Positions 57,713 to 64,000 of a stretch of 64,000 bases of DNA are shown in pieces. The notes below the pieces were generated by a model, which saw nothing but the letters and a program-made list of their open reading frames with translations, ran no database searches and was not told where the DNA came from. A program made the position numbers and the translations under genes. The stretch is taken from positions 18,764,905-18,828,904 of the forward strand of contig CM028335.1 in NCBI GenBank assembly GCA_016647705.1. The letters are read 5' to 3'. The stretch comes from Eucommia ulmoides. Taxonomy: Eukaryota; Streptophyta; Magnoliopsida; Garryales; Eucommiaceae. Position 1 is the stretch's first letter, and every line of letters starts with the position of its first letter.

Positions 57713-58874
57713 TCCTATCTCCTCCCCCTTGGCCAGTATCTCTCTCTTCTCTTTTGTATTTTTTAGCCCTTTAGGCTATAGTTAAGCCTAGGGTTAGGGA
57801 TTTTAGTGGTGGAGCTCGCATCCCGAAGCGGAGAAGACGGCGAATCGATCGTTGAGCGTTCTTAGCGGTTTATTCTCAGACGAGGCTAAGTTCTTCGATC
57901 GTTTTTCCTTATTTCTTTATCTTAGGAGCATGTGAGCATATTTATCTCGTTATTTCATTGTATATGCAGCTATGGCCCCGAGTTAAATATGGATTGTAGT
58001 AGGGATTAACCAAATATTTATAAATACGTTGTTTGGATGATTTCGGTGTTTCGTTTGTGATTGTTCTTTGTAGTTTGATTGTATTTATTGTATTGTTTGT
58101 TTATTATGCTTGGATTGATAAATGGAGAATACGGGGTTTTGACAAAACCCCGGATTCGGATTAGGGTAAACAAACGCCATGATTCTATAACCCGGTCGGG
58201 GTTTGAATCGTGGACAATCGATGACGTAGGGCAAGACACACGCTACCTAGGGTCGTAAAGACATTGAGGGGGACCTCTTTATTGGCTCAAAGTTGCGTTA
58301 TATTCCTCGTATTACACTCGGAAGAGGTGGCGAGGGAGTTTTAGAACGGAGATTATCGATAGGGTAAATACAACATGACGATCCAATAACCCGGGAGGGA
58401 GTTGGATTGTGTGCAATCAATGACGCTGGGCGAGACTCACGTGACCTAGGATCGTTAAGAAATTGAGGGGGACTTCTCCGTTGGCTCGAAGTCATGTATT
58501 CCCCCGTCTTACACTCGGAAGAGGTGGCGGTGGAGTTTACGTACCGAGATTGTCAGATAGGTCGAACAACGTAAATGAGAGTAAATCGGAATCGAACACG
58601 TATTTGTAAACACGTTAATCCCTATACAATTCTTCACCCTAAAACATATTAACATAATAGTGTAGTTAATTTAGGTTATATTAGTATTAGTTTAATTAAT
58701 TAAATACATTTATTTTTCGCCTAGATAAACTTAGGTCACGACAAACGCGGTATTCGATAGTAACGACAACAATCCCTGTGGATACGATAACCTGATCTTA
58801 ACGATCACACTATACTAAAACTTAGACCTCGTATACTTGCGAGAGTAAGTAGCGGCGTATTTTGCGCGCTACCA

Positions 58875-58879
58875 TATAC
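58875..58879. other. Target site duplication TATAC, right copy
   Basis: Pairs with 57059-57063. Confidence 0.85.
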
Positions 58880-58914
58880 TTGCGCATTCCCCAATGCATA
58901 GGGTATCCATCCTC

Positions 58915-58922
58915 TATAAATA
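58915..58922 (+). promoter_or_regulatory. TATA box in Tat/Ogre-type LTR-like unit 2
   Basis: CTCTATAAATAG is shared with 60591-60601 of unit 3, and a CCAATGC block lies about 25 bases upstream in both. Pattern call. Confidence 0.5.
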
Positions 58923-59247
58923 GAAGTTTGTTTTCATTAAAATCAAGGCTTGATCACACACCTTCTCTCTATAGTCTCAAAATTCTCTCTCGAGTCTAGG
59001 GATTTTCAAAGACTTTTACTTCAAAAACACTCTCAAATCTTGTCAAAAAGCCTTAAAAAATGTGTTCTTGAGGTTCTTAGAACATGATCTTAAGAAGTTG
59101 TTGAGGAACGATCAAGAACAACCAAGAAGATCAAAGGATGAGAAGAAGAAAAAATACTTTGGGAAAAACCACTCCCCTAATTTAGGTAATTCCCCTCAAA
59201 CCTCTCTTTGATTTTATTTAAATATTGTTATATTGCTTGTATATAAC

Positions 59248-62200
59248 TATAGACATTCCCATTTTGACCTGCCTATTTAAGTTTGCAAAAGTGTCAAGTT
59301 TAAAGAGAAAATTTGGATAAACTTTAAACTGATATTTAAAGAAAACAAATTTCCTCCTTATATTACATTGATTACTACAAAAACCCAAAAAACACAAGAA
59401 AGCATAAAATTGTCAATTTGATGGAATTCGGTATAAGTAACAGTTTTGGGTAAACCTCGAAAGTTCTTAAAGTTAAAGAGGGCTAAAATGACACTTTTAA
59501 AGGTTGATTTTTCATGAAATCACTTCTAATATGAATGAAATTAGTCACTACGCTTTAGCTTAAGGAAATTTCATCAATTACCTATGTTACACATTTTAAC
59601 CTTTGGAACTATTAGTACCACTGGTTTCATCTATTTAACACCAAAACTATTGTTTAAATTATGAATATTACCTTCAAATACTACCAAGATAATCCAAAGA
59701 CCATGATTAAGGCATGGAAATGCGATGAAAAATCCTAAATTACCAAAGTGATTAAGGATTTGGACTTGGACAAAACAAAGTTGTTTTGACAAAACCATCT
59801 AGGCCCAATGAATCAAGGGCTCAACCCATCATTAAATGACTCATAAATTAGAATTTAAATGACCAAGATGCCCTAAGATATTCTCTACACAAAATATCTA
59901 AGGAATAAACTAAGTCATTTCGAAAGTGACTAACCGTGATTGAAACCGAACCAATCCGGTTCGCCACCTTGCATACACTTAATGTAGACATTAAGTGTCC
60001 ATCCCATCAAGAATTTAATGCTTGGAATGACATGGATGGGGTGGATTTAAAGAACCTAGATATTTTCAAGAAAATGTCTTATGATTAACTAATACCCTTG
60101 AAATGTAACTACCATTTACAAGGCAAACTAAGTCGGTTCGATCCAATTCTAACCAAATCCTAGCCCATCACATCAAGGGTCACCATCAAGAATTAAATTC
60201 CAAATGACACCTCAATACCACATTCAAAGAACTTTGGAAGCATTAATGACAACTAAACTGAAATAGTGAAAGTAACCAATGTTTAACCCCTAAACCAAAT
60301 CGGATATGTCACTTCAAGCCATTAATGCTCCCATGTTTAACCAATCATATCTTAGATTATGTAATGATAACTAATGATTTCTCATTATTGCAAAATATTT
60401 GCAATCATTGAATCTAGTCAAAGTAATCATTACCAAATCTTTTAGAGATCTTAGAGAATCTTACCAAATCTTCAAGATTCGTTCTAAACCATTCAAAATC
60501 AAGGCAAGAAGGGGTCATCACTTGGCCAAACAGGCCCTAAGGACCTTCCTAGGATGGCTTTCACATTGGCCAATGCGCAGGCATCCTGTCTCTATAAATA
60601 GGGGCCATGTTTTCATAAATTAGAGGTCGTCGAACCCTAGTTTCTCTCTCTAAGCTCGAGCAAAACTCTCGGGTGCTAGACTTTCCAAGCATTTATTTTC
60701 AATAAAACCTCATTATTATGCTAAAATTCAGTTCTGGAGGGTGTTCTTGAGGTTCTTAGAGTAAGAACTTGAGAAGTTGACGACAACCGATCGAGTTCAA
60801 GCCAAGAAGATTAAGAAGGGTAAGAATGTATTTGTCTAGGGAAAGACCACTCCCCTAAACTAGGTCTGTTTCTTAAATATCCTTAAATCATGTCTTAAAT
60901 TCACATATATTTCTTGTACATAGCATAATCATGTAGTATCCATGCTTTAATTTCATGTATATAACACATATAAATTATAATCAGCTAAAAAAAGGTTTAA
61001 TTTTTGTAATAATCATCAAACCATGTCCATATCATACAAAATCATCTCAATAATATCAAGAACATCCATGAACATGTTAAGAACATGTGAGGACCCAAAT
61101 AATCCGAGAACAAGCGAAGAACATGTGAGGATTCAAATAAAACACCTATCACACCATGAGTTGTGCATAGTCTCTACAATTGTTTCCTAAAAGTTTCAAA
61201 CTGAACTTTACTGACTGTTAATCTAACCATATGACTGTGAATAATCGATTCATTTTATGCTAAATGTCAAGATTACAGTTTGTCACTAAGTCTTCAGGTT
61301 AGTGAACTGACACCTTATATATATATATACACCACACCGACAGCCACCCTTGTAGCTAAAAATTCGGGATAAAGGGATGGCCTTTATTTCTTCTAGGATA
61401 TGTGTGTTTCTTCTTTTGAAACCTTTCGGTTTTTCTTAGTTACGATTAGGAATAGCATATATATATATATGGTATTTCTTTTCTTTTTTTTAACTAACAA
61501 CTCACATACTAACACTAATCTAACCAAAACAAATGAGTTCTATTGAGGTGTTCTTGACAAAATCAAAGAGATCATTCACATATCATGTTGTGATTTATGT
61601 TTTGTTTAATAACTAAAACTAACTAAAATCAATACATATTGTATAAACAAACTATGTGATAACCTAATTCTCATTAATTCGAGATACGTAGGAAACCCAC
61701 GTACGGGTTTGGTCACATATCCAAATAATTTAGTCTAGTTTGCATACTAGAACTACATGTTGGCCTGATTCCCCGTGTTTGCTGGGATATGTAGGAAACC
61801 TTTATAAGTTTCGGTCTCTTAAAAAATACAAAAAATATTTCATTTCATATAGCCTGTATGCTAGAACCACATGTCGACCTAATTCCCTATGAAAACAAGG
61901 ATATGTAGGAATCCTTTATAAGGTTCAGTTTTTTATATTTCTATACCTTATATACAGCTATTGGGTTGTCGTTGCCTAGGTTAGTGTAGTTTACTGCTTT
62001 CATTATATCAAAAATACAAAAATATTTTCATTTTTATTTATAGTTGCATGATAGATAGTTAAACCTTTATTGCTTACATCATGTCAAAATTGCATAAAAA
62101 GATGAAAACTTTAAAAAAAGGGAATTATTTTTTCAAAGCAAATTGAAGAAAATTACTTGGATCATGTTTCGCAATGAATATTCATTAAGACTTAGGTACC

Positions 62201-62574
62201 GTCTTCGGAGGGGTGTCTTGGGGCGCTAACTCCGTCCTCGAGCATAAACGACCCCCAAACTTCAAAGAAATCTCTGGGTAAAAGGCCAAATATTTTATGA
62301 GTCAAAACTTGGGTCGTTTTCAAAATAAAAATGAATTTCTAAAATCCTCGTGACCTAGAACACCATTTAATCTCATGCTAGGTAGAGATTCAGTTTTCCT
62401 AGCCCAAACAACGTTTTTCAAAATCAATGCCAAGAAAATCCCCTGAAACTATGTTTTCTAAAAATAAATGGATTTTAGAGGATTTCGAGACGGAGTAATG
62501 GAAATTTATCTTCCTCTTCTTTCCGATCTCTACTTTTTATTGTCTTCGAGGGAAATCCGAAGTGTATTAATAAC
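59248..62574 (+). repeat. Tat/Ogre-type LTR-like unit 3
   Basis: It begins with TATAGACATTCCCATTTTG, a drifted form of the other starts. It carries TATAAATA at 60593-60600 with GGCCAATGCG just upstream, and phrases of the GATACGTAGGAAACCC type at 61670-61930. The AATGAATATTCATTAAGACT block near 62175 matches the inverted Tat-B leader. No coding segment seen; 60399-60623 is an incidental open stretch. Confidence 0.55.
60593..60600 (+). promoter_or_regulatory. TATA box with CCAAT element in unit 3
   Basis: TATAAATA lies 20 bases after ATTGGCCAAT. The same arrangement, weaker, is in unit 2. Confidence 0.5.
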
Positions 62575-62849
62575 ATATTTATTTAGGTCTTGGATGCATA
62601 GATCATGTACGTAGTGTAGATATCAAACAACATATCTGGAACATCAAGTTCATATGAAGAACATCGAGTACACCATGATTTGTGCATAGTATCTTTAATT
62701 CTATCAAGAACACATGAAACTGAACTCCAATGAACTCAAAACAAACTTCCGACAAAGGACAACTAACTATTGACTACTAACAAACTGATATTTACTTTAC
62801 TACAATAGTCTAGATCACAGCCTGGCCCATCTCTCACGCTTGTGGATTG

Positions 62850-62896
<47 letters not shown>

Positions 62897-62998
62897 TACT
62901 CTGTCGAGACCATTATGGCTAAAATTTGGAATAAAAGGAAGACCTATATTCCTTTGGGGATAAGTGTGCATCTTCTTTAGAAACGTTTCATTTTCTTA
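62575..62998 (+). repeat. Partial fourth copy of the LTR-like unit
   Basis: It parallels 61060-61440 and 52980-53290, including CACCATGA with TTGTGCATAGT and GATAAGTGTGCATCTTCTTT. A (TA)n microsatellite at about 62856-62895 takes the place of the shorter TATATATA tracts of the other copies. It ends at the transposon-like end at about 62999. Confidence 0.6.
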
Positions 62999-63275
62999 GG
63001 CCCTATTTGGTTAGTGTTCCCAACCTAACTCAACCCAACCCTACCCAAAAATTTTGGGATTGATGTTTGGGAATGCGTTTGGCAAACACAAACCTCAACC
63101 TAACCCAACCCAAAAAGTGAGAATTGATTCTTCAAAACCTAAAAAAAAAAAAAAAAATTGGGCCCAAAAAACTCACCCTTTCCATGAGGACACACCCGAA
63201 ATTACTTGAATTGTTAGTGAGTTCCCGTGTTCTACTTTTGTTAAGCTAAAAACAAGAATTTTTTTTTTTCCAGCC
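62999..63275 (+). mobile_element. Possible left end of a DNA transposon
   Basis: The repeat sequence stops abruptly at TTA, followed by GGCCCTATTTGGTTAGTG. Ends of the GGCCCTGTTTGG kind are typical of PIF/Harbinger-type (Tourist) and some hAT transposons of plants. The following bases are rich in CCAACC and AACCTAACCC motifs. No matching right end is in the window, so the superfamily is open. An A-run lies at about 63141-63157. Confidence 0.4.
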
Positions 63276-63794
63276 ATGCCCTTCCCATTTCTGCGAAGTT
63301 CACTATCTCTCCATTGCTCTCTGTATGTATTCTCTCCATCGTCTTCCTGCTACTTTCATCATCTTTGTTATCTCATTGCCATTACGAAGGATCTGCACCA
63401 GATTGGCAGATCTGTTGCCACCGCGACAAACCTGGACTATCGATGTCCACGATCGATTTCACCTTAGAACAAATGTCGGATTAGGGTTTCGATTTCATTG
63501 ATTTTGGTGATGAAGTTTTGCGTAGTCATATTGAAGCTAAAGAAATCAAAATTAGGCGCGACAAAAAGAGATGAAATGAGTGTTTTGATTTTATCGAACC
63601 AAAACCATAAGATAAGAAACAACTGTATAAGCATGTTAGAGGTGGGTTCGGTGATGGCGAAGAGTAGAAGATCTTTGGAGATGGGCTCAAATCGACATCG
63701 AATAGTGGGACAACCCCTTTCGAAATCGCTGAGCAGCATCGGCGCTTTCAATTCCTCAGAACGACGAAACAAGCAGCGAACATGGTTGTTAGGG
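63276..63794 (+). other. Unassigned sequence with weak coding-like composition
   Basis: It is less AT-rich than its surroundings and open in parts of both strands (63276-63467 and 63498-63800 on the plus strand, 63464-63772 on the minus). A T-run followed by CCAG at about 63261-63274 looks like a plant 3' splice site, with an ATG three bases later. I recognise no protein. It could be the inside of a transposon or the start of a host gene that continues to the right. Confidence 0.25.
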
Positions 63795-64000
63795 TTTTGA
63801 TTTTGTTATTGAAATCGATCACAAAATCGATTTCAATTTTTTATTTCGATTTCATTGCTCAAATCAATTTAGCCTTTGGTTACTGAAATCAATTTCTCAG
63901 AATTAGGGTTCAATTTCGATTTTGTTATTGAAATCGATCATGAAATCGATTTCGATTTTTTATTTCGATTTTATTGCTCAAGTCGATTTAGGGTTTGGTT
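63795..64000 (+). repeat. Tandem repeat of about 119 bp with ATCGAT palindromes, runs off the edge
   Basis: TTTTGTTATTGAAATCGATC occurs at about 63801 and 63920, each followed by AAATCGATTTC and later by ATTGCTCAA. Two copies are seen, the second cut by the window edge. Confidence 0.75.

Larger units (their letters stand above)
57064..58874 (+). mobile_element. Solo Athila-like LTR (1811 bp)
   Basis: It begins TGATAGGTG, ends GCTACCA, and is flanked by TATAC. The first bases hold a perfect 7-bp inverted repeat with a 7-base loop (57065-57085). Palindromes with core CCGCCTAGGCGG or arms of it fill 57285-57665. TATAAATA is at 57705-57712. Two tandem copies of a segment of about 200 bases lie at 58180-58560. 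An imperfect repeat of about 110 bases lies at about 57470-57660. It belongs with 43808-46346 and 50630-52581. Confidence 0.9.
55842..59247 (+). repeat. Tat/Ogre-type LTR-like unit 2, interrupted by a solo LTR
   Basis: It begins TGTAGACATCGCATTTGG. The solo LTR at 57064-58874 lies about 40 bases upstream of its TATAAATA (58915-58922). After this, blocks parallel to units 1 and 3 follow (GTTCTTGAGGTTCTTAGA, then ACCACTCCCCTAA). It stops at 59247, where unit 3 begins. No coding sequence. Confidence 0.55.

Noticed and set aside
63464-63800. Protein-coding gene on either strand
   Set aside because: Both strands are open and neither product resembles a known family. Without a match or exon structure a gene call is not supported.
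1-64000. Endogenous pararetrovirus or other integrated virus
   Set aside because: Every RT, integrase and gag fragment found is accounted for by Athila, Tat or SIRE retrotransposons with LTRs. No movement protein or viral coat pattern was seen.

Overview
The window looks like plant (probably dicot) nuclear heterochromatin. It is AT-rich and is built almost entirely of nested LTR retrotransposons of families typical of flowering plants: Athila and Tat/Ogre branches of Ty3/gypsy, and the SIRE branch of Ty1/copia. I see no intact host gene, no rRNA or tRNA gene and no bacterial feature. All retroelements here are broken fossils. The only host-gene sequence I recognise is a degraded histone H2B fragment (44402-44628) inside a small DNA transposon.

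Layout. 1-4683: a non-autonomous Athila-like element whose left end lies outside the window. 4684-12530: a Tat-type gypsy element on the minus strand (LTR, protease, RT, RNase H, integrase, 60-bp tandem repeats), with a solo SIRE LTR at 8005-10154 in its RT. 12531-21457: a gag-only SIRE-like element on the minus strand; the Tat element appears to have landed in its 3' LTR. 21458-22553 and 35436-37765: two parts of an older minus-strand Tat/Ogre-type element (RT start and G-patch-like part, then gag and leader), separated by an Athila element at 22554-35435. That Athila element is itself interrupted by a second copy of the non-autonomous Athila family (24332-29757). 37766-47000: a second gag-only SIRE-like element, with a solo Athila-like LTR in its 3' LTR (43808-46346). 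This solo LTR holds an 881-bp hAT-like transposon carrying the H2B fragment. 47001-62999: head-to-tail pieces of a Tat/Ogre-type LTR and 3' untranslated region on the plus strand, with a 34-bp satellite-like array (48225-48895) and two more solo LTRs (50630-52581 and 57064-58874). 63000-64000: the possible left end of a DNA transposon plus unassigned sequence.

Relative order of events, read from the nesting. The Tat element at 21458-37765 is oldest on the left. The SIRE element and the Athila element entered it. The second Tat element entered the SIRE element. The leftmost Athila-like element and a solo SIRE LTR entered the second Tat element. On the right, a SIRE element received an Athila-like LTR, which received a DNA transposon that had copied part of an H2B gene. 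Four solo LTRs have intact 5-bp target duplications (ATGTG, AGTAG, ACGAT, TATAC), which fixes those boundaries well.

The most unusual points are the H2B capture, two SIRE-like elements whose coding stops at the same point after gag, clusters of GC-rich palindromes in the LTRs of three unrelated families, and several tandem arrays inside the Tat elements. I found nothing that amounts to a new functional system. LTR identities were judged by eye and not computed.
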